Positions 39,133 to 50,575 of a stretch of 64,000 bases of DNA are shown here, in pieces. This stretch comes from Paramecium pentaurelia (taxonomy: Eukaryota; Ciliophora; Oligohymenophorea; Peniculida; Parameciidae). The stretch covers positions 127,706-191,705 of the forward strand of contig CAJJDO010000058.1 in assembly GCA_905183005.1 (NCBI GenBank), given 5' to 3'. Under the pieces are notes generated by a model. That model saw only the letters and a list, made by a program, of their open reading frames with translations, had not been told where the DNA came from and searched no databases. Positions within the stretch are counted from its first letter, which is position 1; every line of letters begins with the position of its first letter. The translations under genes and the position numbers were made by a program.

Positions 39133-40246
39133 ATTTAATTAATTATTAATTAAATACGAACATTTAAAATATTTAACTAGACATACCATAAATAAATAAA
39201 TTTGTTTAATTTTACTATTGATAAGCAAAAAGAAGTTATAATGATTTTATTCCCCTTGATCTTGATAACTTAAATTTCATATTATTTTAGTCTAAATTTA
39301 GCTAAAATTAAGTTGACATTATTTGCATATTTTTAAATATAATCCTTTTTTAATTTCAAATATGTTTAAAATTATTCCAAAAAATTGATGTAGATGCATT
39401 AGTTTATTCCCAATTCAAGTTTCAAATTTTGTATCTTTTTATTTTTAATAAATATAAAATTTGAAAAGTTTGATTATAATTAAATTAAATAGATAATTAA
39501 TAATAATAATAAAGATATTTCAATTTTTACATTATCTAACCTATAATTCTTTTGTTTCTTCATCCCAAGTTACTAAATACTACCCATCATTCGTCAAAGC
39601 TCCTTGAATATATTGAGTTTGATATTTAATAGATTGTCCATTTATAAAATCACCATTTTATTTAAATTTAATTAAGTTAATAAAATAGCCTGTTTTATTA
39701 AGTATCATAGAGTTTTATTTGATAAACTACAAAGAAAATACAGAATCTGATTAATATCCTGATTTTATTCTGACTTCTTTGATTTTTTAAAAATTATTAG
39801 TTTCTTTATCAAATTCATAAATAAATAAGGTTTCAGACCTTGATGGTTAAAAAGAAAACAATATATCATTCATAAAGCATAAACTTTAACCCCAGTTGTC
39901 AACCTTAATTGTCTAAATAATTATCCATTCTTAATCTTATTAAACTCTTTCACTAACTAAGATTGTATAGTCCATGTATGCACAAGATATCAATTTAGTG
40001 CTCTAATTGTTCAAAGAAATACTCTCCACTTTGTTTCTATGTCCAAGTAATCTTTATTGCCAATTCCATTGAAGGTCTTTATTCCAGAATTAGATTGTTG
40101 AATCATCTCCACTCGAGATTATTAAATCTTCATGACTATTTGAAATAATACATCTAATGCAATCAGTGTGTCTTTATAAAATTTATAAACATACCCATTA
40201 TTTTTTTTCATTAATTTACCATATGATGATAGTTTTATCTGCTCCT
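39031..40246. repeat. Direct copy A of a 1216-bp exact duplication
   Basis: Begins TATCCACTTATAGAATGTCT and ends GCTCCT immediately before a single n at 40247. The identical 1216 bp reappear at 40248-41463. Copy A contains the 5' end of the lectin-like gene and the 3' part of the WD40 gene. Left-unique sequence joins copy A and right-unique sequence joins copy B. This is what two overlapping contigs placed end to end would give. Confidence 0.9.
39520..40246 (-). pseudogene. Truncated duplicate of the WD40 gene 3' part (assembly copy)
   Basis: Identical to 40737-41463, the C-terminal blades of the full WD40 gene. It is cut by the n at 40247. It should not be counted as a separate gene. Confidence 0.85.
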
Positions 40247-40247
40247 N
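40247..40247. other. Single-n contig joint
   Basis: A lone n placed exactly between two identical 1216-bp blocks. It marks an unmerged contig overlap. Confidence 0.85.
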
Positions 40248-41463
40248 TATCCACTTATAGAATGTCTAAAAATATCCACTTTAAAATGTTATGAGACAGT
40301 AGGAGGTATTCAGTAATAAGTCTATAGAACAAAATAACATATAGATCATATTTAATTAATTATTAATTAAATACGAACATTTAAAATATTTAACTAGACA
40401 TACCATAAATAAATAAATTTGTTTAATTTTACTATTGATAAGCAAAAAGAAGTTATAATGATTTTATTCCCCTTGATCTTGATAACTTAAATTTCATATT
40501 ATTTTAGTCTAAATTTAGCTAAAATTAAGTTGACATTATTTGCATATTTTTAAATATAATCCTTTTTTAATTTCAAATATGTTTAAAATTATTCCAAAAA
40601 ATTGATGTAGATGCATTAGTTTATTCCCAATTCAAGTTTCAAATTTTGTATCTTTTTATTTTTAATAAATATAAAATTTGAAAAGTTTGATTATAATTAA
40701 ATTAAATAGATAATTAATAATAATAATAAAGATATTTCAATTTTTACATTATCTAACCTATAATTCTTTTGTTTCTTCATCCCAAGTTACTAAATACTAC
40801 CCATCATTCGTCAAAGCTCCTTGAATATATTGAGTTTGATATTTAATAGATTGTCCATTTATAAAATCACCATTTTATTTAAATTTAATTAAGTTAATAA
40901 AATAGCCTGTTTTATTAAGTATCATAGAGTTTTATTTGATAAACTACAAAGAAAATACAGAATCTGATTAATATCCTGATTTTATTCTGACTTCTTTGAT
41001 TTTTTAAAAATTATTAGTTTCTTTATCAAATTCATAAATAAATAAGGTTTCAGACCTTGATGGTTAAAAAGAAAACAATATATCATTCATAAAGCATAAA
41101 CTTTAACCCCAGTTGTCAACCTTAATTGTCTAAATAATTATCCATTCTTAATCTTATTAAACTCTTTCACTAACTAAGATTGTATAGTCCATGTATGCAC
41201 AAGATATCAATTTAGTGCTCTAATTGTTCAAAGAAATACTCTCCACTTTGTTTCTATGTCCAAGTAATCTTTATTGCCAATTCCATTGAAGGTCTTTATT
41301 CCAGAATTAGATTGTTGAATCATCTCCACTCGAGATTATTAAATCTTCATGACTATTTGAAATAATACATCTAATGCAATCAGTGTGTCTTTATAAAATT
41401 TATAAACATACCCATTATTTTTTTTCATTAATTTACCATATGATGATAGTTTTATCTGCTCCT
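40248..41463. repeat. Direct copy B of the 1216-bp exact duplication
   Basis: Exact copy of 39031-40246. Its first 102 bp repeat the 5' end of the lectin-like gene, and the remainder runs without a break into the intact WD40 gene. Confidence 0.9.
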
Positions 41464-42908
41464 CCTGAAACAAACTATTTACAACTATTTAAGATATGCA
41501 AACAATTAACAATCCCTTAATGATTCTATAAAATCTAGTTTTGTTTCATATATCCATTTCTAAATTGAAAGACTTTGATTTATCCATGAGAATAACCAGT
41601 CATTATTAAAGAAGAATCTTAACTAAATGTAATTGAATATATTTTATCTTCCTTTAATGAGCTCTTCTTTAAAAGTTCATATTAAAAAGGTTCAATTAGA
41701 GGACTGAAATTATTGTTTTATTCTAATTCTTTTGTCTAGGACTGAATTTCTTTTTTAAATGATATTTTTAAATATTTTCCATTCTTTTCTTCAATAGGTA
41801 AGGAACATTACAGTAATTTTAAATCAGAAAATTTCTATTATAGATTGATAAATAATTCATTTTTTATATCTTAAATTTATTACAATTTTGCATTCAATTC
41901 TGATTGAAGTTATTAATTTAATTCATTTTATTTATTTTATTGACTCAGAATATTGGCAATTTAAATTATTTCAATTTTTGAATATTATTGCCATTCCTTT
42001 TTAATAAGTTACAACAATTACTCTAGTATTATGCTTCGATTAAGAGTAAGGCTTTTCAAAGCAATTATCGATTCATCAGTTAAATTATTAAATGAGTCTT
42101 TTAACTAAATTATCTATTAAAGAGCTGATTAGATACTATTATTAAAATTTCTATCTTGCAGATTTGAATAATTTGAAATATTTTAAATCCACTGATTCCA
42201 CATCATCTTAAATTAATCAAAATTAGTGAACTATACTAAATATTCAGGAACACAATAGGCACAAGCTATTCTATCAGGAACAACGCTTTTTTGTTTTAGA
42301 TCTACAAACATCAATTATAATTTGTGCTTATCGCATACCCAAAGATTATTTAATTACATTTAATCTATCCCAAAAGGTATATATTCTTTAAAATTATTCT
42401 TATTCTCACATCTAATGCTTTCTAACATTTATTCATGGTATTTCAAAAATTCTTATATATCTAATGTTTTTAATTGCTATTATAAATGAATTTCGATTTC
42501 ACTAAAATTAAATGATTTTTGATTTAATTTTGTATATGTGCTTTCAATATAATCCAAATTCTAATTGGATCCATCTTAACATAAATCATCTTTCTCAAGT
42601 TTTATATTAGAAAGACGAGTTAATTGATTGTTTATAAAAGATATTATTTCTTCAATTTTGTTAAACATTTATTATTTCATTTATATTAGATTTTGTTTGA
42701 AATGATTTAAAATTTCAATATTGCTTTATTTTCTTGTCTCATATTCTTTTAAATATTACAATTTGCAATTTAATATCTGCTCTTCAGCCTCCTTTATTAA
42801 CATCCAATTCCTGTCTTAGTATTCATTTTGTTTCTCATATATTTTTTTATCTAATAAGTTAAATTTCTAATATTGCAAAGCATTTTCAGATTTTTAACTT
42901 ACTTTCAT
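40737..42908 (-). CDS. Coiled-coil WD40-repeat protein
   Basis: About 723 residues from ATG 42908 (MKVSQKSENALQYQKFNLLD) to TGA 40737, in one frame without evident introns. The N-terminal 110 residues are Glu/Lys/Gln-rich and helical (WMLIKEAEEQILNCKLQYLK). A middle part has scattered Cys (VCDKH, CAYC). A second coiled stretch follows, then at least five WD40 blades: IYSITFSQDSSLMITGYSHG, IVNCLHILNSCKQFVSGGAD and CIRCIISNSHEDLIISSGDD with STIQFWNK. It is probably a scaffold protein; the partner is unknown. The frame stays open upstream of ATG 42908 to about 43150 with protein-like text, so the true start may lie further out. The last third also appears as an assembly copy at 39520-40246. Confidence 0.8.
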
Positions 42909-44431
42909 ATTCACTGTTTACTTCGATTTAATCATCATCAATACTTTTTTTCTTGTATTTAATTTAATCAAGACTGAAAAATTTTTATTTTTATAAACGG
43001 AAATGCATTCAAATTTTTTGTTATCACTAAAATAATTTATTTATATCTTTTTTTATTTCAATTATTTTTTGCAATTTGGCTTTTTAAAGTCGTATTATTT
43101 GTTCTCTTTTTTTTCAGAACATTCAAAATTAAAGATTAATTGATTAAATTGCTTATAAATTTGCCTATAAAATATCTAAAAAATGTAATGAAAAAAATAG
43201 AGAATTAAAAAAATTATTAAATTAAGTATTGAAATTTAAATTGGTTCAAAAATATGTTATTATAATATTTTAGGATTTGATTTAAGATATTTTCCCTTGA
43301 TCCTAAAAACAACAACAAAATTTTCTAATTTATCATGAAATCAATATTTATTTTTCAATAGTTGTATAAAGCACTCAATTGATATTTCCTTTATTATTTA
43401 AATTAAGAGTTCACTATTTTTACTAATATGATACTTAAAATAATCGACGCATGGATATAATTGAGTAGAAATATGAAATCTCTAAGATTTTATTAAAAAA
43501 TTTTAAAGTATTATCATTTTAATCAAATTGATGATTAATTTTTATTTAAATTAACAATTTTAATATCTTATATTCAATTCAAATTAGTAAAAGTAATATT
43601 GTATAATTATAACTCTTTGTACTTATTTATAAAAGGCATCCTTTTAAACTTCTTGTTGATAATATAGACCGTTTAAATTAACTTTTCGTGTTATAAAATT
43701 GTATAAATGGTCATAAAATTGTATAAATGGTCATAAAATTGTATAAATGGTCATAAAATCAAATATTCAATTTCAATGTTATCTAATGTAAATATATAAC
43801 TTTATATATATACATATATATGATACTTATATAATAGGAATTAAAAAAAATTTTATTCGAAAACATTTACAATCAAGTATTATACTTTTAATTTATAAAT
43901 ATATTCAAAATAATTTTACTGAATAAACTTACAAAAATAATTGTTGTTTTTTCATTTTGGATAACATTATTATCATCCCACTAATAATAAATTTATCTTT
44001 AGCATTTAAATATTGATTGAACCTACAGATATTTACTGTATAAAAATATCTAAAAAGATATATAAATTAAAAGTAATTTTGATTAATTAATATAATCAAA
44101 ATTAATAAAACATTATTTAAATAATTGTAATGCTAATGTAACTATAAATGTTTAAGCAAATGGTTTACATGATTATAATTAATTTCAATAAGTAAAAACT
44201 TATTAAAATTTATTAAAAGTTATGATATGATGTAGAATAGAAAATCAATTTTTTTTTAAATAGTATTTTAGGATAAATAACAAATATAACATTTATTATT
44301 AATTGTAATATATAAGAAATATTATATTTTACTTTCTATTCGTTAAAACATAAATAATATAATGAACTTAAGAAAATAAATATATAAGAAGGTATTTTTA
44401 ATTTTAATTTAATTAAAATAAAAATTTAACC
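42909..44431. other. Gene-poor AT-rich stretch at the island's left edge
   Basis: About 1.5 kb. The first 240 bp may still belong to the WD40 gene (the open frame reads ECSEKKENKQYDFKKPNC on the minus strand). After that only a short tandem repeat and AT-rich DNA are seen. Confidence 0.4.
43693..43759. repeat. Tandem repeat, 3.3 copies of a 20-bp unit
   Basis: The unit ATAAAATTGTATAAATGGTC is repeated exactly at 43693-43712, 43713-43732 and 43733-43752, followed by a partial ATAAAAT. Function unknown; probably replication slippage. Confidence 0.95.
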
Positions 44432-45290
44432 TCAAAGTTCAAGATTATATTTGTTATACATTTCTTTTGTTAACTAATTTTATTAATTAAATTCAACCAA
44501 TATAAAGTTATATGTGATATTTCTTATGCATTTCTCTTTTTACATTCCAAGAATATTTTTAATTTCTTTCCTATTTTAAATACCACCATCAACTCAAATT
44601 TAATGTAAATCTAGTATTTTATAGTTTTCATTACTAATTTAAACTGAAAATTATCTCTCATATTTCTTTTTTATTTCATATGATTTACTATCATCATATA
44701 AAATTTAGCTTATCTAATACCTAACTATAATTATGTAAATATTTGAGTAATTACTTGGATAATTTTTATATATTGTGTATTTTGTTTTTATGTTAGAAAT
44801 CTAACATTAAATCATTTGATATTTTGATGAATTAAAAAAAAATGTTTGTATTTTTTGAATTGCATATAGAATACCATAAATATTTCACTAGTTCAAATTA
44901 AAAAAAATTCCATAAATCAAAAAATAAAGCATCCAAATTAGATTCTTCTAATTCTTATTTTTTTGGCTATTGTATTTTTGAGATACAATAATAAATTATA
45001 ATTATTGTTAAAACATTTCAATAGGTAATTTTTTCGATTTAAATATCAACCCATTTTCTATTGCTCCAAATCTGGATAAGAATATATGTTATCTAATAAT
45101 CATTTTTTTTATGCATTTATATTATTTTCAAAATAGTACCATAATCTCATTCAATATGTTAGAATTACAATAAATTCTCATTACTCTTATACTCCTACTT
45201 CTATTTAACTAATTTAATTGAAAGATGTTTAATTCTAGTGTTTTCCTTAAAAATTAGTTTACTTTTTGTTTTCTTCACTTACTAGTGTAT
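44432..45290 (-). pseudogene. Decayed unknown gene next to the mobile-element island
   Basis: On the minus strand protein-like text continues through about 860 bp but changes frame and crosses TGAs. In order: TRIKHLSIKLVKQKQEYKSN, then DYGTILKIIQMHKKNDYQI, PKKQELEESNLDALFFDLWN, FFQFELVKYLWYSICNSKN, IQKLSKQLLKYLHNYSQVLD. It then shifts frame to YDDSKSYEIKKKYERQFSVQ and, after TGA 44594-44596, VDGGIQNRKEIKNILGMQKE. It ends LTKEMYNKYNLEL before TGA 44432. Composition is helical and charged. No family is recognised. It may be a third component of the neighbouring mobile element or an unrelated dead host gene. Confidence 0.45.
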
Positions 45291-46055
45291 TTATTTTTTA
45301 ATTTTACTTTATTTTTTTTTTAGAAACATATTTATAAAAATACAAAAAGTCTTTGTGATCTAAACAATCTATTTAAACCTTTATGTTTTCTTTTATACAT
45401 TATAAATATCCAAAATGACGGGAGGTAAATAAAATTAAACATATTATTAAAAAAAAGGGTTCCAAATAGCAAATTTTATAATACTTAAGTTTAATATACT
45501 TAGATTTATTTTGATTGGTTGAGATAGCAAGTCAAAAAATCATAAGTAAATGAATTATTTTATTAATCTTGAAGGATATCATATAATTTGTATATAAGAA
45601 TCTAAAGGTAGAATTTTAATAGTCCATCATTCACATATTTTTATGAAATTTGGAAAAATCAAATCATTAAGGAGGAGTAGTGATGGGAGTGCATAAAATA
45701 GTTTCTTGTAACTATATTACTAAATCCTTAAAAATATTTAATGAAGATGTTGATTATATTGAATTAATGTTGTAATTAAGCGAAGGTATACGCTTATTAA
45801 TAAGGGAGAAGATAACCAAATAATTATTGTATGTGGAAATTTCAATTAAAAGATCATTAAAGTTAAAGACTACTAAAATGTATTATAAAAATGACATTAC
45901 TTATTTTAGAAAGTTAATTATTATTAAAAACATAGTAAACCTATATATAATTTGAGATATCAAAATAAATATTTGAAAAAATATAACATGATGTTGACAT
46001 TGGCAAAAAATCAAAATATTTTAAAGATAATAAATGTATAGCATGTATAAGATTT
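45291..46055. other. AT-rich spacer left of the element, nothing recognised
   Basis: About 765 bp with no coherent coding text on either strand and no RNA gene recognised. Confidence 0.45.
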
Positions 46056-46329
46056 AAGTTTATATTGGTTAAATATTAAATGTATTTTAGATAACAAAAA
46101 TACATCAAAGAAAAAATTAAAGTATATATTGGTTAAATAATAAACCATTATTAAGGAAATAAATCTTTCACTAATAAAACATTTAAGTATATAGTCGAAT
46201 TCAATATTATTTTCATTTTATGATATAATCATTTTTACACCATCTTCTCAATTATTATCTTAGTCGTGTTGAAATGCTATTTTTATTTCATCTTACATAT
46301 TTCTCATTAAGTTATCAATTACACCACCT

Positions 46330-47317
46330 AAATTTTTTGTTTTAATTAAATGAATTTCTTTAATCATAAATAATTCATTGCAATATACATGGTTTTTTAA
46401 ACTTCCACACTTTCTCTATTGGATTTAGATCAGGAGAATATGGAGCGAGATAAAAACAATATATATTATTCATAAATCGCTCTTTATTAATTTGCTTTAA
46501 TGTATAGGGCAATTATCTAGTATAATTACAAATTTCTAATCCTTATAATATGATTTAACATACTAAATTAGTTATTATAAAAATTAACCAAATAAAAACT
46601 AATTAGCATTGCCTAATATAATTTGAAAAAACTTAAACTCATTATTTCCAATACCTCCAATAACATTTAGATGTTTTTTGGTTATTGTAAACCTTCTAAA
46701 TTTGATTGATTCCTTAGTTGCCAGCATTTTGGATTATGAGTTTAATTAGCAAAAGTAGTTTCATCAATATATATAGCATTACAATTTTGTTTTATGTATG
46801 ATAATAATTAAATACAATATTCCTAAAATTTAATCTTACTAGACCTTAAAAGAACCTTGAACTTTCTTTTTGACTTATATATACACCGCTCCCGCCTGTT
46901 ACAAAAACCCTCTAAATTATTTCATTCCAATATTGATTTCATTAAATTTAAAATGAATTTTGATGGCATTCAAGATAAATTATTAATTCCAGAGGTCTTA
47001 TATTTCAGAAGATTTCACATAGCTCTTCAACCAATCAAGGTGATTTAATCAAAATAACATTAAGTTTAAAGTTGAATGCTGCTAGGGTTTTATTTTTCCT
47101 TGTAATATATTTAACTTTCTGACAATCCTATCATAATTGAAATATAAGCTTTAGTAAAGCCTTCTTTCTTAAGTCAATTTCCTGATTAAGCAAGAATTTT
47201 ACTTTTTCATTTGTTTATGTTTTGTAACTTATTCAATTTGTGATGTTTCTTTATGTTTTTTGATGATGCGATTTCTAAAATTTGTTTGTTATATGTAACA
47301 GCTTCTTTTAAGCTCAT
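46330..47317 (-). pseudogene. Broken DDE transposase of element A
   Basis: The catalytic segments are visible but in different frames. The first Asp is in YIDETTFANQTHNPKCWQ (GAT at 46763-46765), the second in VIILDNCPIHQSKL (46515-46517), and the Glu in PYSPDLNPIEKVWKF (46414-46416). Codon distances between them (248 and 101 bases) are not multiples of three, so at least two frameshifts separate them. Further upstream, MSLKEAVTYNKQILEIASSK and KEGFTKAYISIMIGLSES look like a decayed helix-turn-helix region. The enzyme family cuts and pastes DNA at TA sites; this copy cannot make an intact protein. Confidence 0.75.
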
Positions 47318-47856
47318 TATTTCTATTTTTTTTTAGTTATTTTTTTTCGCTGAGCTTAAACACAAGGTTTCATGTAAAATCAATCTATAGCAATCTTGGT
47401 GGCACCTGTTATGAACGGAACTGGAATTGGTTAACTTATTTCAACCTTATTCTTTAGTTTGCATTTAAAAGATATAAAAATATTATCTTCGAAATTATAA
47501 ATCATCTCATTAGACAAAAGGTCATTACTTTCAGAATCACTTGAGGATTAAGAAATTTATTACATTAATGAATACTTTTTTATTGAGATATCATAATTTT
47601 ATATATACAATTATCAATTATAAAAATCTATATAGAATTTTAAAACAATTAAAAAAATAAATTAAAAGATCAAAATATCATTTTTTGATGAGAATGTCTT
47701 TTGCTATGGAAGATGTCTTTATTTGAAAATTCATAATTTGAGTTCAAAAAATATTTTAGTGAATTAATTCATTGTATATTAGCATGGTTTAAGTTAATAT
47801 AGATATAAAAAAGTTGCATATCTAATCTATCCATATATAATTTTTACAAATTTAAA

Positions 47857-48548
47857 AATATTTTTAGGTTTAAGGAATAACAATTGAGGAGGCAAACAGA
47901 ATACTTGGGTCTCTTAAATCTGTATACACAGGCCTGATTTTAAAAGGGTACTACCTACTTAAACTTAACTCGCCCTGTATCACTAGCGAATATTTACTTG
48001 GAGTAATTTTTTACAAGATCTTCACTTGTAAACAGTCAGAAATTAAAATTGCATTTTTGATAAAAAGAGCCACCAAAATTGATACCTGCTGAGAATTGTC
48101 TCAAATAATAGGGCAAGATGTAGAACTAGGATTTAATTGTTGATCAATGTTTGCATTTAGTCTCTCCAAATCGTAGATATTTTATAGCGCCATCTGCCCA
48201 TAGACTTTCTAATGTTTCATAGCAAGACACATAGTATTGAATGAAAAAAACTTTTTAGAAAATTGAAAGAGCTGAATACCACATAAAAAGAAATTGCGTT
48301 TTTTCAAGTCTACTTTTGAATAAAGAATACACAGTAGATCTATGAAAATAAAAGATTAAATTCATAAACTGAAAACAGAACTAGAGGAGGATAAGATGAG
48401 ATAGAAAAATAACATTGGGAAACTTGTAAACCTAAACTATTAATTAAAAGAGCTTTCTTCGCTTAACAGAGAAAGAAATAGTTAAGATGTCCAATTATAA
48501 AAATTTAATGAAAATTTCAACTTGCAGGAAGAAATTCAAAGTGAATGA
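47857..48548 (+). pseudogene. ORF2 of element A (conserved core plus coiled coil), broken
   Basis: The core reads ITIEEANRILGSLKSVYTGL, ILKGYYLLKLNSPCITSEYL, LGVIFYKIF and IAFLIKRATKIDTC, then a TGA at 48090-48092 and ELSQIIGQDVELGFN. The tail is a coiled coil (QIHKLKTELEEDKMRQKNNI, NENFNLQEEIQSE) ending in TGA 48546. It is clearly homologous to the ORF2 copies at 51486-52076 and in the inverted-repeat arms. It lies divergent from the transposase. No known domain is recognised. TGAs and frame changes show it is not functional. Confidence 0.7.
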
Positions 48549-49092
48549 ATTATAATATATAAAAAATATTAAAGACAATTATTCAATAAGGAGAAAAATA
48601 ACTAAGTGCAAAATAGAAAACAGGTAGATAATAAAATAGAAAATTTATGCTAAAATAATGAAACTGTAAATAGTTTTTATGAATTTTTGAATATTTGAAT
48701 AAAATTTAAATTTCATTGTTAAATCAATATAATTGATAAATGAAAAACAAAATGGTTTTAATTGTTAAATATTTAAAAATTTTTTAAATATCAATCATAA
48801 TGTGAAACATGATATGAAAAATTTCAAATAAAAAAAATAGAATAAATTAAAATAAAAAGTCTTTTAAAGATATAAATATACTCATTTAAAGACAATTAGA
48901 AATCTAGATGGTAAAATGGAGAGTCTAGTCAATTGATCAATCATGCATAAAAATTTAAATCATAATTATTTATTCTCTTTATTATTTAGAAATTTTAATT
49001 TCTGTAAGTAAATGTCAATAATGAAAATTAATACAGTATAAGAAACTTAATTATACTATCTAAAGTTTAAAAGGGTTTTCAAAATAGATGTA
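48549..49092. other. AT-rich 3' flank of ORF2 in element A
   Basis: About 540 bp of AT-rich DNA after the ORF2 remnant and before the terminal motif. No other feature seen. Confidence 0.4.
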
Positions 49093-50574
49093 TCATTATT
49101 TTTCCATGAAGTAATCATAAATCAATTCTAATGTAGAATTCGACTATATTGGTCAAATATTAAAATATATATTAAAAATAATTTATTTTACTAAAATAAC
49201 ATCCAAGTTTGAATTGATTCCATTTTTAGTATAAAAAAAATCTAAGTAAAATAAAAATATAGAAAATAAAACTTAAAATATGTAAAATATCAAATGATAT
49301 TTTAGATAATAATTCCATTATAAAAATAACATTTAAGCTTATATTGATTCCATTTTATAATAAACTCAAATTAAGAAAACACATATATAACTAATAACAC
49401 ATTCAAGTTCATATTGTTTTAGTTATTAAATTATATTTTAGTAATATCTTCTAATTGGTATTAGGAGAACATTTTCATTTTTTCTAGATAATTTCTCTAG
49501 GCAATCTGAAAGGAGGTGTTTTCTTATTTTTGGATTCTTAATTATTGTAATGTTTAGAATGACATATCTTGGATTTCCAATCTTAATACATGGATTATTT
49601 AAATGTTCTAACCCTTTTTGCCTTTCTTATATAATCGCTCAACTAAAGTACCTATAATTGGTAAATATCTAAGAAAATTTCATTAATTTAAAAATAAGAC
49701 ATTCTTAATTAAAGAAAAATGTTGATGTAGTTTCTGCTAAAGGGCCTTCAGTTTGAAATTTTTTAATTCGCATATCAATCAATATGTATATAATTATATA
49801 ATATTTATATCTAAAGTAATTGTAAATAGATCTCGAGTAAATTAGAAAAATACATTTATTTCACAGAAATGATTTATTTAATTTTAACGAACAACTGAAA
49901 TTTGGATCTGCTAACCTTTATTGATTTATATGTAAATATTTAAATTACACGAATATTTCATATAATAAAAAGAAATTCTATATCTTTTCATATTTAATTT
50001 CATCATTCTTGAATGTGGAGGCTTGAGTACTTTTATTTTTTTTCTATTTTTTCAATCATTTTGATTTTTTTTTTTCAATAGTGATTGCTCTTCTAAGTTA
50101 TTTCTATTTTTGTTAAGCCTCTTAATAGTCTTTTAATAATTCTCTTGGTCTTTTAAGAATCTTGATTTTTTTTTTCCTTAAGAAAAATCAAACTATTTAA
50201 TCAATCTAGAATTAAGATAGATTTCCTAAAAAAATTTAGATCAGAAGCACAAACAAAAAGTATATTTACTAACTATGGTTTATCAAGTAAAATTTCCTCT
50301 GAAAATCCAAAAGGTATTTCAAAAGTTTATTGTAAAACTTGGAGCTCATCCCATAAACGATATTTTGTTGCTTGTGCTAACAATTAACCTACCTTTACGT
50401 GATCAAGTTTTATACGAAAAACTTTATTTGTCATCACTCCAAGAAGATAATTGGAGTCAACAAACTATGAATTCAACTTTGGCTTGTAATAACCCTCTAA
50501 GACAAGTGCATGATAGACTGATTCTATGGATCCTATGGTTTTGTTCAATTCTTATTTTGTAATTGACTAAACAA
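49093..50574. repeat. Direct copy A of a 1482-bp exact duplication
   Basis: Begins TCATTATTTTTCCATGAAG and ends at the single n at 50575. It is repeated exactly at 50576-52057. Left-unique sequence joins copy A and right-unique sequence joins copy B, as expected for an unmerged contig overlap. It also carries minus-strand decayed text near 49450-49640 (NNPCIKIGNPRYVILNITII) of unknown origin. Confidence 0.9.
50003..50574 (-). pseudogene. ORF2 copy, N-terminus cut by contig end (assembly copy)
   Basis: Identical to 51486-52057. The first codons are missing only because the sequence ends at the n. The 95-codon plus-strand frame at 50275-50562 is its shadow. Confidence 0.8.
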
Positions 50575-50575
50575 N
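50575..50575. other. Single-n contig joint
   Basis: A lone n between two identical 1482-bp blocks. Confidence 0.85.

Larger units (their letters stand above)
46056..49165. mobile_element. Decayed IS630/Tc1-mariner-type element A
   Basis: It contains a minus-strand DDE transposase remnant (about 46330-47317) and a divergently oriented plus-strand ORF2 remnant (47857-48548). Related AT-rich motifs occur at both sides: TATATTGGTTAAATATTAAA at 46061-46080 with a variant at 46123-46144, and TATATTGGTCAAATATTAAA at 49145-49164. ATTCGACTATAT near 49138 recurs inverted near 46190-46202. I use these as approximate limits; a target-site TA duplication was not identified. Paramecium is known to carry Tc1/mariner-superfamily elements in its germline. 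Confidence 0.6.

Noticed and set aside
43693..43759. CRISPR-like array
   Set aside because: The copies are head-to-tail without spacers and the genome is eukaryotic.
50275..50562. 95-codon plus-strand ORF (and its copy at 51758-52045)
   Set aside because: It is the shadow of ORF2 on the opposite strand, which aligns with two other diverged ORF2 copies, while this frame has no homologue in the window.
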